NCBI RefSeq assembly: GCF_000196235.1 | Contig: NC_008537.1 | Span: 1 to 64,000 of the forward strand | DNA from: Arthrobacter sp. FB24 | Lineage (GTDB): Bacteria > Actinomycetota > Actinomycetes > Actinomycetales > Micrococcaceae | Reading direction: 5' to 3' | DNA length: 64,000 nt | Shown here: positions 8,875-16,638 of the stretch, piece after piece | Layout: every line of letters begins with the position of its first letter | How positions within the stretch are numbered: position 1 is the stretch's first letter | The notes under the pieces: generated by a model | Seen by the model: the letters and a program-made list of their open reading frames with translations, nothing else | Told to the model about the DNA's origin: nothing | Databases searched by the model: none | Position numbers and translations under genes: made by a program

Positions 8875-10343
8875 CGGTCGTCCTCCAGGTAGGTGCGGAG
8901 CTTCGGGCGCTTTGTGGGTTGATCGTCAGGGACCGGGGCGGGAGCCGGTTTCGCTGATGCCAGGTCCGGCAGGTGCCGGGCCACGACGGCTATGCGCTGG
9001 TTGATTTGTCCGCGCAGCTCCCGGCGCCGCGCCGATCGTGCGGCCTGGATGTCCTTAAGGGTCAGTGTCGAGGTTTCATGGTCGGGGTCCACGGCCTTGC
9101 AGATGAACTGATTCTTGTGAAAGACGCGGATCTCGGTAACATCCCGCGGGTCGTAGCGAACGACGACGGGTTCGCGGACGTAGGCGGCCAGCAGGGGCGA
9201 GACGTATCTGAGTCCTTGGAAGTGCAAGCCGTCGCGGTGGACGATGCGGGGTTTGGCCACGGTCAACAGGAGCAGGTTCAGATCGTCCATGGATGCCGGA
9301 AGCCGGGGCAGCCAGCCATCACCTACCCAGGCATCATGCGGTGTCGTCCTGATCTCGGGGTGCTCGCGCTGGTGGTAGTCCTCCGAGATGAAACGGCTGA
9401 TCGCCGTGTCCAGCTCCTTGAGTGTCAGCACCGGCGCCGGTTGCGGGTGCCCGCGGGCCAGGCGTCCGGGCAGTTCGGTCAGCAGTTCCGTATTAATGGT
9501 GCCGTAGAACCGTTCGATCTTTCCCCGCCCTTGGGGTCTTGCGACCGTTGAGTAGGTGATTTCGAAGTGCAGGTCCTTCGCGGTTTGGGTCAGGTGGTTG
9601 CTGGTGAAGTCTGAGCCGTGGTCGACGTAGAGGATGTCGGGGATCCCGCACATCGGCCACCCGGCCCCGTTCTTGGGCCAGATTCCCTGCCGCAGTGCCA
9701 GCGCGGTATTCAGGGCGGACGGTGCTCCAAGGAAGACCATGTAGCCACAGATCGCGCGGGAGTAGTCGTCCATGATCGTAGTCAGCCACGGACGCCCGGG
9801 TTTCAAGTTTGCGTCCAAGACAAGGATGTCCAGTTCGGTGTGGTCTGTCTGCCAGATGGCATTGGGGCGTTCGGCCCGGTGTCGCCAGGCCAGTTCGTAG
9901 GTGTCCCGGTAGGCGGCCGTTCCCTTCTGGGCGAGCATTCTCATGCCGGGGTCAAGGCCCGTGGTGATGGAGCGGACCGTGCTGTAGGAGAGGGGCGGCC
10001 AGTTGTGGCCGGCGGCGACGCGGTTGGCTTTGCGGGCGATGGTGGCCACGGGCAGGCGCGGTTTCAGCAGAGCCAGACCTTCGACAAGTGCGATCAGCTC
10101 GGGAGTGCTCCTGCGTTGGGTGGTCCCGCGGTTTGCTGTGGCGAGTCCGGCGATGCCGCCGCGTTTGTGCGCCGCATGCCATCGCTGCAGTGTCCGCAGG
10201 CCGATGCCTTCGTGCGCGGCAAGGGCGGTGAGGGGCACACCCTCTTCGATATGCCGGCGCAAGATCTGCCAGCGCATCAAGGCTGTCTGGTCAGGCGTGG
10301 AGGCAGCAACCCCCGTCGAGGTATTGCTGCCTCCGACCGTCAC
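8871..10343 (-). CDS. DDE transposase, TniA/TnsB/Mu-like
   Basis: A 490-residue integrase-core transposase. An N-terminal HTH (residues ~25-65, with IGLRTLQRWHAAHKRGG) precedes the rve-type catalytic core. Candidate catalytic acids are Asp in IWQTDHTELDI (~167), Asp in DILYVDHGSDFTSNH (~240) and Glu in QGRGKIERFYGTIN (~277). A Mu-type C-terminal beta-barrel domain follows (HFQGLRYVSPLLAAYVREPV). It would cut and join the transposon ends while the downstream TniB-like ATPase chooses the target. The start overlaps the recombinase stop (10340-10343), so recombinase, transposase and ATPase form one operon. Confidence 0.9.
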   Translation of the reverse strand: MTVGGSNTSTGVAASTPDQTALMRWQILRRHIEEGVPLTALAAHEGIGLRTLQRWHAAHKRGGIAGLATANRGTTQRRSTPELIALVEGLALLKPRLPVATIARKANRVAAGHNWPPLSYSTVRSITTGLDPGMRMLAQKGTAAYRDTYELAWRHRAERPNAIWQTDHTELDILVLDANLKPGRPWLTTIMDDYSRAICGYMVFLGAPSALNTALALRQGIWPKNGAGWPMCGIPDILYVDHGSDFTSNHLTQTAKDLHFEITYSTVARPQGRGKIERFYGTINTELLTELPGRLARGHPQPAPVLTLKELDTAISRFISEDYHQREHPEIRTTPHDAWVGDGWLPRLPASMDDLNLLLLTVAKPRIVHRDGLHFQGLRYVSPLLAAYVREPVVVRYDPRDVTEIRVFHKNQFICKAVDPDHETSTLTLKDIQAARSARRRELRGQINQRIAVVARHLPDLASAKPAPAPVPDDQPTKRPKLRTYLEDDR

Positions 10344-10951
10344 CGGACTGTCTTCTGTTTTGTCGTAGACCGCCGCCGTGCCGCCGCAGGGACCGGTTCG
10401 CGCCGCAGGGCCCGATACACGGTGGTGCGGCTGACGCCGAGGACTTCGCCGATCTTCTCGACCGTCATGTCCTTCTGCTCATACATCCGGCGGGCGGTCC
10501 GGAGCTTGTCCTTGGTCAGCAACGGGGGCCGGCCACCGACGCGCCCGCGTGCCCTCGCGGCCTGGAGACCTGCGTTGGTCCGTTCACGGATCAGGTCCCG
10601 CTCAAACTCGGCAAGGGCCGCGAACACATGAAAGACGAGACGCCCACCTGAAGACGTAGTATCGATCGCCTCCTGCAAGGACCGGAACCCAATGCCGCGC
10701 TCCTGCAGGCCAGCCAGCTGATCAATCAAGTGCCGGATGGATCGGCCGAGGCGATCCAGCCGCCACACAACCAGAGTGTCCCCGGGACGGAGTTGGTCCA
10801 GAACCTTGGTCAGTTCCGGCCGGGACTCCAGAGACCCGGAAGCCGTGTCGGTGAAGACGCGGTAGCAGCCGGCCGCCTTCAACGCGTCCTGCTGCAGGGC
10901 CGCGTCCTGGTCCCCGGTCGATACCCGGGCGTAGCCCAACAGATGTCCCAT
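10340..10951 (-). CDS. Serine recombinase (resolvase) of the second transposon
   Basis: 203 residues from the ATG at 10951 (MGHLLGYARVSTGDQ, catalytic Ser ~11). Family motifs are LVVWRLDRLGRSIRHLID, GGRLVFHVFAALAEFERDLIRERT and a C-terminal HTH (MTVEKIGEVLGVSRTTVYRAL). It heads the operon recombinase-transposase-ATPase and likely resolves transposition cointegrates. A longer in-frame start at 11011 adds residues unlike the family. It is a diverged paralogue of the resolvase at 7314-7895, which supports two separate elements. Confidence 0.9.
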   Translation of the reverse strand: MGHLLGYARVSTGDQDAALQQDALKAAGCYRVFTDTASGSLESRPELTKVLDQLRPGDTLVVWRLDRLGRSIRHLIDQLAGLQERGIGFRSLQEAIDTTSSGGRLVFHVFAALAEFERDLIRERTNAGLQAARARGRVGGRPPLLTKDKLRTARRMYEQKDMTVEKIGEVLGVSRTTVYRALRREPVPAAARRRSTTKQKTVR

Positions 10952-10969
10952 GCGCCCAAATGTACCAAT

Positions 10970-11060
10970 ACCCGTCAACCAGCAGAAGAACCGGCACATA
11001 GAAACCGACACTGGGTTTCGCTACAAAATTCGGGAGTGCACCGAATCTTTTGAAGATCCT
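10970..11060 (-). repeat. Right end of the second transposon
   Basis: Downstream of the recombinase start the + strand carries AAGAACCGGC and TAGAAACCGAC, i.e. CGGTTYT motifs reading inward on the minus strand, about 15 bases apart. They mirror the repeats at 7984-8061. CGAAACCC and TGTAGC near 11019-11030 may lie close to the outer tip. The exact boundary and target duplication cannot be fixed by eye. Confidence 0.45.
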
Positions 11061-11166
11061 GTCCGCTTGTAGCAAATACGGTCGTATGTGGCACCGTTGG
11101 GGGTTTGTTCTCGCCTGCTCGGGCGCCCAGTGTGGGCGGCATCCGCGCGGGCAGTTTTTCGGTGTG

Positions 11167-11901
11167 TCAGTTGTTGGCGGCTCTGGCTAGGACAGCGATT
11201 TTTTGTCCGGCGGTGTCGCGGATTTCGATGGTTTCCACGTCCTCGATGGTCACTGGTGTTGCGCCCGTTACCTTGGCCCGGCCCTGGGCTGTGGCGTTCC
11301 AGCTGGCCGCCCGGTCATAGTTGCCCGATGTGTCCCTGACCCAGAGCGAGATGACTCCGCGGTCGGGAAGCCCGCGTCCGTCCAGGGCCAGCTCGGTTCC
11401 CCAGGCCTTCTTGACCAGGCCCAGCTGCACTTGGGGTCCGGAGGCGGCGCTGCTGGTATAACTTTCTTCCGGTTTCGGGGACCCTGTCAGGGCTGGGCCG
11501 GCTGCGAAGCCGATGACCAGGAAGGCTGCGGCCGTGCCGGAGACCAATCCCGTGGTCCGCCGTCGGGTCCGCCGCCGGCGGGTGGCCAGCTGCGCCATCA
11601 GCGGCGCCAGCCCGGGTTGGTCCGTCGCCTCCGGGGCGCCTGCACGGGGCGCGGAGCTGCCCCTGATCCTGTGGACCGGTCCGGCCGCTGTCTGGGGGGC
11701 GGCCATCCTGATCGCCGTTTCTGCGGGCACGGTATTAAGGAACCCCGCCAGGGCGCTCAGGGACTTAAGCTCGCCCGAGCATCGCGGGCACAGTGTCAGG
11801 TGCTGGTCGAAGAGTGCCCGCTCTCCGGGTTCCAGGGCGCCGAGTACATAAGCGCCCACCAGGTGGTGGAGGGCGTCGTGGTCTGCCGGGTCCGTGTTCA
11901 C
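11167..11901 (-). CDS. Anti-sigma factor, RskA-like, zinc-finger type
   Basis: A 244-residue membrane protein. The cytoplasmic N-terminus has the anti-sigma zinc-binding pattern (HHLVGAYVLGALEPGE, then FDQHLTLCPRCSGEL with His and two Cys). A single transmembrane segment lies near residues ~120-140 (GLVSGTAAAFLVIGFAAGPA). A C-terminal RskA domain follows (GRGLPDRGVISLWVRDTSG, IEDVETIEIRDTAGQKIAV). It should hold the neighbouring ECF sigma factor until regulated proteolysis releases it. The start overlaps the sigma stop by four bases (GTGA). Confidence 0.88.
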   Translation of the reverse strand: MNTDPADHDALHHLVGAYVLGALEPGERALFDQHLTLCPRCSGELKSLSALAGFLNTVPAETAIRMAAPQTAAGPVHRIRGSSAPRAGAPEATDQPGLAPLMAQLATRRRRTRRRTTGLVSGTAAAFLVIGFAAGPALTGSPKPEESYTSSAASGPQVQLGLVKKAWGTELALDGRGLPDRGVISLWVRDTSGNYDRAASWNATAQGRAKVTGATPVTIEDVETIEIRDTAGQKIAVLARAANN

Positions 11902-12413
11902 GGTTTCACTCCCATTTCATCCAGAACGGCGCGGAGGGCCTTGAGGGCGTAGAAAGCACGGGACTTGACCGTCCCGGCCGGGAGGTTGAGGACCGCGGCG
12001 GCTTCGGCCGCCGTGAAACGGCGGTAATGCAGGGCAATGATGACCTCGCGGTGCACGGCACTGAGCCGGGTCAGCGCTTCTTCCATCAGCACCTTCATCA
12101 ACAGCCCGTCCACGTGCTCGACCGTAATCGCCATCTGCTCCAGGTGCTCCGTCTGCGTTTGCTGGGGCCGGCGCTGTTGATGCCGGAAATTGTCGATGAC
12201 GATGTTCCTGGCCGTCCGGAAAAGGTAACCGCGCATACTGGTGGTGATCCCGGGCGCCTGCTGCCAGATGCGCAGAATCGTTTCCTGTACGACGTCTTCA
12301 GCCTGCTCCGGGCTGGATGTTATTCCGATCACGAAGCGCCGCAGCGCCGGTGCATGCTCCCGGTAGATCTCTGCGACTATCTGCTCATCCAATGGCATGG
12401 ACGCCCCTGACAT
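11898..12413 (-). CDS. ECF RNA polymerase sigma factor (SigK-like)
   Basis: About 171 residues from the ATG at 12413 (a second ATG at 12398 is also possible). Region 2 is seen at EQIVAEIYREHAPALRRFV and RMRGYLFRTARNIVIDNFR-type residues; region 4 at LSAVHREVIIALHYRRFTAA, a PAGTVKSRAFYALKALR recognition helix. Region 3 is lacking, as in ECF factors. Gene order sigma then RskA-like anti-sigma matches the SigK/SigL groups. The divergently placed COG4315 lipoprotein at 12626 is a plausible target gene, but no consensus promoter was confirmed. Confidence 0.9.
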   Translation of the reverse strand: MSGASMPLDEQIVAEIYREHAPALRRFVIGITSSPEQAEDVVQETILRIWQQAPGITTSMRGYLFRTARNIVIDNFRHQQRRPQQTQTEHLEQMAITVEHVDGLLMKVLMEEALTRLSAVHREVIIALHYRRFTAAEAAAVLNLPAGTVKSRAFYALKALRAVLDEMGVKP

Positions 12414-12625
12414 CTCGATGGAACGGGCTCTACCCGCTAAGACGCCCAATGGCCGGGAAAAGTTCAGCCGTAAAAAATTCCGCCCCCGGTTGAACCATTC
12501 TCACCACCTGCGCCGTCTTAGGGCATAGCGGCCAACCCGCGCCGTGCAGATCCACCGCAACGACCGGCTGAGAGCAGCCCGGGTGCATCTGTTCCAAAGA
12601 TCTTCTTTAAGAGAAAAAATATTTC

Positions 12626-13111
12626 ATGAACACGAGACTGAGCACAGCCATGGCAGCACTGTCCCTTTCCGCTCTGGCCCTGACCGGCTGCGGCGCATCA
12701 ACATCGACCTCCACCGGAACAACGTCAGCCCCCACCACCAGTGCCGCCCCGGCAGATCTGGGGACCGCGAAAACCTCCCTGGGGACCACGGTTGTCAACG
12801 GTAAGGGCATGTCCGTCTATGTTTTCGACAAGGACGTCAAAGACTCCGGGAAAAGTGCCTGCACCGGGGCCTGCCTGTCCATCTGGCCGGCGGTGACCGC
12901 CGGATCCGGGACCCCGGTAGTGGAGGGTGTCACCGGAAAGGTCGGCGTGATCACCACCGACGCCGGGACCAGGCAGGTCACACTCAAGGGGATGCCCCTG
13001 TACCTTTACAGCAAAGACACCGCCCCGGGCGAAGTCAAGGGCCAGGGCTTCAACAAGATCTGGTGGGTCATCAACCCGGCCGGGGAAAAGATCAGCACCC
13101 CCGCCGGATAA
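12626..13111 (+). CDS. COG4315-type secreted lipoprotein
   Basis: A 161-residue lipoprotein: a signal peptide ends in a lipobox (LALTGC, Cys ~20), then a Thr/Ser-rich linker, then two copies of the short COG4315 secreted repeat. The first is GTTVVNGKGMSVYVFDKDV with SACTGACLSIWPAV; the second is QVTLKGMPLYLYSKDTAPGE with GFNKIWWVINPAG. The conserved Cys pair and Trp residues of the family are intact. Role is unknown in general; redox or electron-transfer-like surface functions have been proposed. An A-rich AAGAGAAA lies upstream of the ATG. It is divergent from the ECF sigma gene and probably linked to it. Confidence 0.85.
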   Translation: MNTRLSTAMAALSLSALALTGCGASTSTSTGTTSAPTTSAAPADLGTAKTSLGTTVVNGKGMSVYVFDKDVKDSGKSACTGACLSIWPAVTAGSGTPVVEGVTGKVGVITTDAGTRQVTLKGMPLYLYSKDTAPGEVKGQGFNKIWWVINPAGEKISTPAG

Positions 13112-13413
13112 CACAACGCAGCGTCCTGGGCGCCACCGGCCTTTTAGCTGGCCGGCCGGGGATCGTGTGTCGGCAAGAACGGCTGCCACCAGTTACAGAC
13201 CACGGTCCCTCGACCACTCCCTTGGTCCGCGATACAGCGCCGCGCAAATCCCGCCCGCGTAACTCAGCATCCGACGCGGCGAATTCCAGGCCAACCACGA
13301 AGAGTCCCCTACTGCCCTCGCGGGTACTGTGTTCTCTCCTTCGAACCCGTGTGCCCGCGTCATTCCACGGGCTGCCTTCCCCATCACGGAAAGTATTACA
13401 ACCGTGCCGGATT
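13112..13413. other. Intergenic region with a weak hairpin
   Basis: About 300 bases between two convergent genes. CCGGCC (13136) can pair with GGCCGG (13150) across an 8-base T-rich loop, a possible weak terminator for the lipoprotein gene. No gene is recognised. Confidence 0.35.
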
Positions 13414-14367
13414 TCACGTCTTCGGGCGGGTGCCGGTTCCTGAAGCAGCTTTGGCGGCGATGGCGGCCAGGTCACGGGGCGGTCCGGGCGGGGGTGTAGG
13501 GCCGGTCTGCCAGATGGCGGTCAGGGCGCGGCGCAGAGGCAGCCCGCGGACGGGGACTGCGACGAGCCGGTGCAGTGCGAGGTCGTCACGGACGGCCAGT
13601 GCGCTGAGTACTCCGGGGGCCGTGCCGGCTGCGATGGCGGAGCGGACGGCCGCCGTCGTAGAGAGTTCCACCAGCGGCTCTGCCAGGTTCGCGGTTCCGG
13701 CGGTGGTGAGCAGGTGCTCGAGGGCGTCCCGGGTTCCGCTGCCGTGTTCCCTGGTGACCAGCGCGGTTGCTGCCAGCTCGCCTGCCGTCACCGGGGTCCG
13801 GCGCCGGGCCCAGGGATGCCGCGGTGCGACGACCAGGACCAGGTCATCGTCCTGCACCGCCGCGGTGCTCAGGTCCGGGGGAAGGTGCGGGCTTTCGATG
13901 AAGCCGATGGCTGCCTGTCCGGATCGGACCAGGGCTACGGTGGCTTCACTGTTGTTCACCGCCAGCTCCACGACCGTGGGAGTAAGTCCGAGGGACTCCT
14001 GCTGGCGGCGCAGCGCGACCAGCCAGAGCGGCAGCAGGTGTTCGGCGATGGTCTGGCTGGCCGCGACCTTCAACTGCCGGGCGGTGTCGGATCGGAGCGA
14101 GGCGATCCCGGCATCGAGCCGTTCCCCGGCTGCGAGGACCTCTGCCGCCCACCCTGCGACCAGTTCACCTGATTCTGTCAGGGTGGACCCCCGCGGGGTC
14201 CGGGTCAGCAGGACGAACCCGATCTGGGACTCCAGGGAGCGCATCCGGGAGGAGACAGCCTGCTGGGACAGCCCAAGGTATTTCCCCGCGGCGGACAGGG
14301 ACCCCAGATCATGAACAGCGGCCAGCATTTCCAGGGCGGAGAGCTCCGGTATGCGGGGGCTGAGCAT
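13414..14367 (-). CDS. LysR-family transcriptional regulator
   Basis: A 317-residue LTTR. The N-terminal winged HTH (residues ~10-65) has LEMLAAVHDLGSLSAAGKYL and SQQAVSSRMRSLESQIGFVL. The C-terminal effector domain follows from ~95 (LKVAASQTIAEHLLPLWL, GFIESPHLPPDL, LVLVVAPRHPWARR). It is transcribed away from a TDT-type transporter. A perfect palindrome (14398-14416) lies in the 97-base gap, so it most likely controls that transporter and itself in response to an anion substrate. Confidence 0.92.
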   Translation of the reverse strand: MLSPRIPELSALEMLAAVHDLGSLSAAGKYLGLSQQAVSSRMRSLESQIGFVLLTRTPRGSTLTESGELVAGWAAEVLAAGERLDAGIASLRSDTARQLKVAASQTIAEHLLPLWLVALRRQQESLGLTPTVVELAVNNSEATVALVRSGQAAIGFIESPHLPPDLSTAAVQDDDLVLVVAPRHPWARRRTPVTAGELAATALVTREHGSGTRDALEHLLTTAGTANLAEPLVELSTTAAVRSAIAAGTAPGVLSALAVRDDLALHRLVAVPVRGLPLRRALTAIWQTGPTPPPGPPRDLAAIAAKAASGTGTRPKT

Positions 14368-14397
14368 CGGGGAATCTCCTTCGGAAAGTCACAGGCG

Positions 14398-14416
14398 GTA
14401 CAAGTCCGACTTGTAC
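14398..14416. promoter_or_regulatory. Palindromic operator between LysR gene and TDT transporter
   Basis: GTACAAGT-CCG-ACTTGTAC is a perfect 8-base inverted repeat with a 3-base spacer. A further ACAAGT half-site sits at 14421-14426. Its place between divergent genes and its symmetry fit a LysR binding site, although the T-N11-A spacing is not strict. Confidence 0.6.
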
Positions 14417-14463
14417 CCTGACAAGTGTATGCCCCCTACTGTGGCAGGTCCGGGACCGGGAGC

Positions 14464-15660
14464 ATGGAAGGTATGGGAACACTGCTGCTGACCGCCGATA
14501 AACACCACCCCGCACCATCGGCACAGACCCCGGGTGGCCGTACCGGGGGCCGGCGCGTCCTGCGCCGTCTGGAGAAGCCGTCGGAGCTGTTCGCGAACCT
14601 GACCCCTAACTGGTTCGCCTCCATCATGGGTACCGGGATCGTCGCGACCGCCGCCGCGACGCTGCCCCTGCAGTTCCCCGGCCTGCGCACCGGCGCCACC
14701 GTCGTCTGGGCCCTGGCGTCTATGCTGCTGATACTGCTAACCACCGCGACCGTGGTGCACTGGATCCGGCACCGGGAAACCGCCCAAAGCCACCACAGCC
14801 ATCCGGTGATGGCGCACTTCTACGGCGCACCGCCCATGGCCCTTCTCACCGTCGGCGCCGGGACCCTGCTGCTGGGAAAAGACGTCCTCGGCGAACAGCT
14901 GGCACTCGGTATCGATACGGTGCTTTGGGTCGCCGGTACCGTGCTGGGCCTGGCCAGTGCCGTTGCCGTCCCGTATCTGCAGTTCACCCGGCACCAGGTC
15001 ACACAGGACAGTGCGTTCGGCGGCTGGCTAATGCCCGTCGTGCCGCCCATGGTTTCGGCTTCCACCGGGGCGCTGCTGCTGCCCTACGTCCCGGCAGGGC
15101 AGGCGCGCCTGAGCCTGCTGATGGGATGCTACGCGATGTTCGGGCTCAGCCTGCTGGCCTCCATCATCATCACCACCCTCATCTGGAACCGGCTCGCAGG
15201 GCACAAAATCGGGGCCGCAGCGGCAGTTCCCACCTTGTGGATTGTGCTGGGGCCGCTGGGCCAGTCCATCACCGCCGCCAACCTCCTGGGCGGGAACGCC
15301 CACCTCGCCGTATCCGGGACCCTGGCCCAGGCCATGGAAGCCCTTGGCGTCCTCTACGGGGTGCCGGTCCTGGGCTTCGCGCTCATGTGGGCCGCCCTCG
15401 CAACCGCCATCACCATCCGCACCGCACGCCGGGGCCTGCCGTTCTCCCTGACCTGGTGGTCATTCACCTTCCCCATCGGAACCTGCGTCACCGGCCTAAC
15501 CGGCCTCGCCGCCCACACCCACCTCGCCGTGTTCGACGCGATGGCCGTTGCCGGCTACACCCTGCTGGTCGCCGCGTGGATCATCGTCGCCGCCCGGACC
15601 TTCCACGGCAGCATCCTCCAAGGCACCCTCTTCCAGAAACCCGCAACGACCGCACCGTAG
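14464..15660 (+). CDS. TDT-family (TehA/SLAC1-like) transporter
   Basis: About 398 residues with ten predicted hydrophobic helices and the family start LTPNWFASIMGTGIVATAAA. Later motifs include VMAHFYGAPPMALLTVGAG, LMPVVPPMVSASTGALL, LPFSLTWWSFTFPIGTCVTG. TDT members carry tellurite, C4-dicarboxylates, sulfite or other anions. The GTGIVA and WWSFTFPIGTC motifs are typical of the actinobacterial C4-dicarboxylate/sulfite subgroup, so tellurite specificity should not be assumed. I use the ATG at 14464, preceded by GGGA; 14473 is an alternative. It is regulated from the palindrome shared with the LysR gene. Confidence 0.88.
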   Translation: MEGMGTLLLTADKHHPAPSAQTPGGRTGGRRVLRRLEKPSELFANLTPNWFASIMGTGIVATAAATLPLQFPGLRTGATVVWALASMLLILLTTATVVHWIRHRETAQSHHSHPVMAHFYGAPPMALLTVGAGTLLLGKDVLGEQLALGIDTVLWVAGTVLGLASAVAVPYLQFTRHQVTQDSAFGGWLMPVVPPMVSASTGALLLPYVPAGQARLSLLMGCYAMFGLSLLASIIITTLIWNRLAGHKIGAAAAVPTLWIVLGPLGQSITAANLLGGNAHLAVSGTLAQAMEALGVLYGVPVLGFALMWAALATAITIRTARRGLPFSLTWWSFTFPIGTCVTGLTGLAAHTHLAVFDAMAVAGYTLLVAAWIIVAARTFHGSILQGTLFQKPATTAP

Positions 15661-15730
15661 GCGGGGCCGCAGCGGACCAGCAGCCCCTCACGGAAACAAG
15701 CAACCGTTCACAGCGCCCGAAGGCGGCCTC

Positions 15731-16357
15731 ATGAAACCCCGGACAACACCCGGTTCACAGCAACGCTCACCCACCAACACAAAAGGGTCCAAGTGGCCCG
15801 CCCGATTGCAGCGGCCGCTGATCGCCGTCGGCGTGCCACTCCTCCTCGCAGCCGGCGCGCTCACCTACGGGCTCACCGCAAACGGCAGCGGTCAACCGAC
15901 CCCGGCAGCAGAGAACGACCCGACCATGATCGAAGGAGTCACCAGCTATGCCGGCCTGAGCAGAAACCACGTCCAGACCGCGGTGACCTATCCGCAACGT
16001 CCCGGCGTCGGCGGAGACCACTCACCGGTGTGGACGAACTGCGGAGCCTACGACCGGCCCGTACAGGAAACCCGGGCAGTGCACTCCCTTGAACACGGCG
16101 CCGTCTGGATCAGCTACCAACCCGGGCTTCCCGCCGATGACATCGCCAAACTCGCCCGGCTTGCAACCAACCAGAGCCACGTGTTGGTCAGTCCCTTTCC
16201 CGGCCAGGGATCCCGCATCGAAGCAACCGCCTGGGGAAAACAACTAAGCGTCACAGACCCGGCAGATCCGCGGCTGTCCGCATTTATCAAAGCATTTCAG
16301 CAAGGTCCGCAGACACCCGAACCCGGCGAGACCTGCAGCGGCGGAGTCAACGGATAA
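15731..16357 (+). CDS. DUF3105 membrane-anchored protein
   Basis: 208 residues from the ATG at 15731: a basic N-terminus, one transmembrane segment (~residues 30-50, PLIAVGVPLLLAAGALTYGL), then the DUF3105 domain. Its hallmarks are HVQTAVTYPQRPGVGGDHSP, VWTNCGAYDRPV, SLEHGAVWISYQPGL and VLVSPFPGQGSRIEATAWG. The domain is widespread in actinobacteria, exported and of unknown function; the conserved HGAVWI and Cys suggest a metal or redox site. It lies 70 bases behind the transporter and may share its transcript. Confidence 0.85.
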   Translation: MKPRTTPGSQQRSPTNTKGSKWPARLQRPLIAVGVPLLLAAGALTYGLTANGSGQPTPAAENDPTMIEGVTSYAGLSRNHVQTAVTYPQRPGVGGDHSPVWTNCGAYDRPVQETRAVHSLEHGAVWISYQPGLPADDIAKLARLATNQSHVLVSPFPGQGSRIEATAWGKQLSVTDPADPRLSAFIKAFQQGPQTPEPGETCSGGVNG

Positions 16358-16638
16358 ATCAGGAGACATACCGCCGCTCGGCCGATCAGCCCCGTTACCT
16401 TTTTCGTAGCCCGTTCCTGTTGCAGGATGAGGGTGTGCTGGCCTGCCGGCCCCGGCAGGATTGCCGCCCCCAGTCTTCAATGATCCGGGGGGTGTTGTCA
16501 CCGGGGTCCGGTAGGTGCCGGAGAGACCGCTAATAGAGGCAGGACAGGTGGGGATCGTCGTGCGTAACGTGGATGCCGGGCTCTGACACCGCGGACAGTC
16601 CAGCACTGGGTATCAGCTGCTGTGACTGGGAGGTACTG
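16358..16638 (+). ncRNA. Possible IS110 5' non-coding end (bridge RNA region)
   Basis: About 280 non-coding bases upstream of the IS110-type transposase. In IS110-group elements this end encodes a structured bridge RNA that pairs with target and donor DNA. The position and length fit, but I did not fold it, and the exact element edge is unknown. Confidence 0.35.

Noticed and set aside
11036-11064. GTGCACCGAATCTTTTGAAGAT as the opposite Tn402-type terminal repeat
   Set aside because: Matches the 7146 repeat only with several gaps; likely chance.
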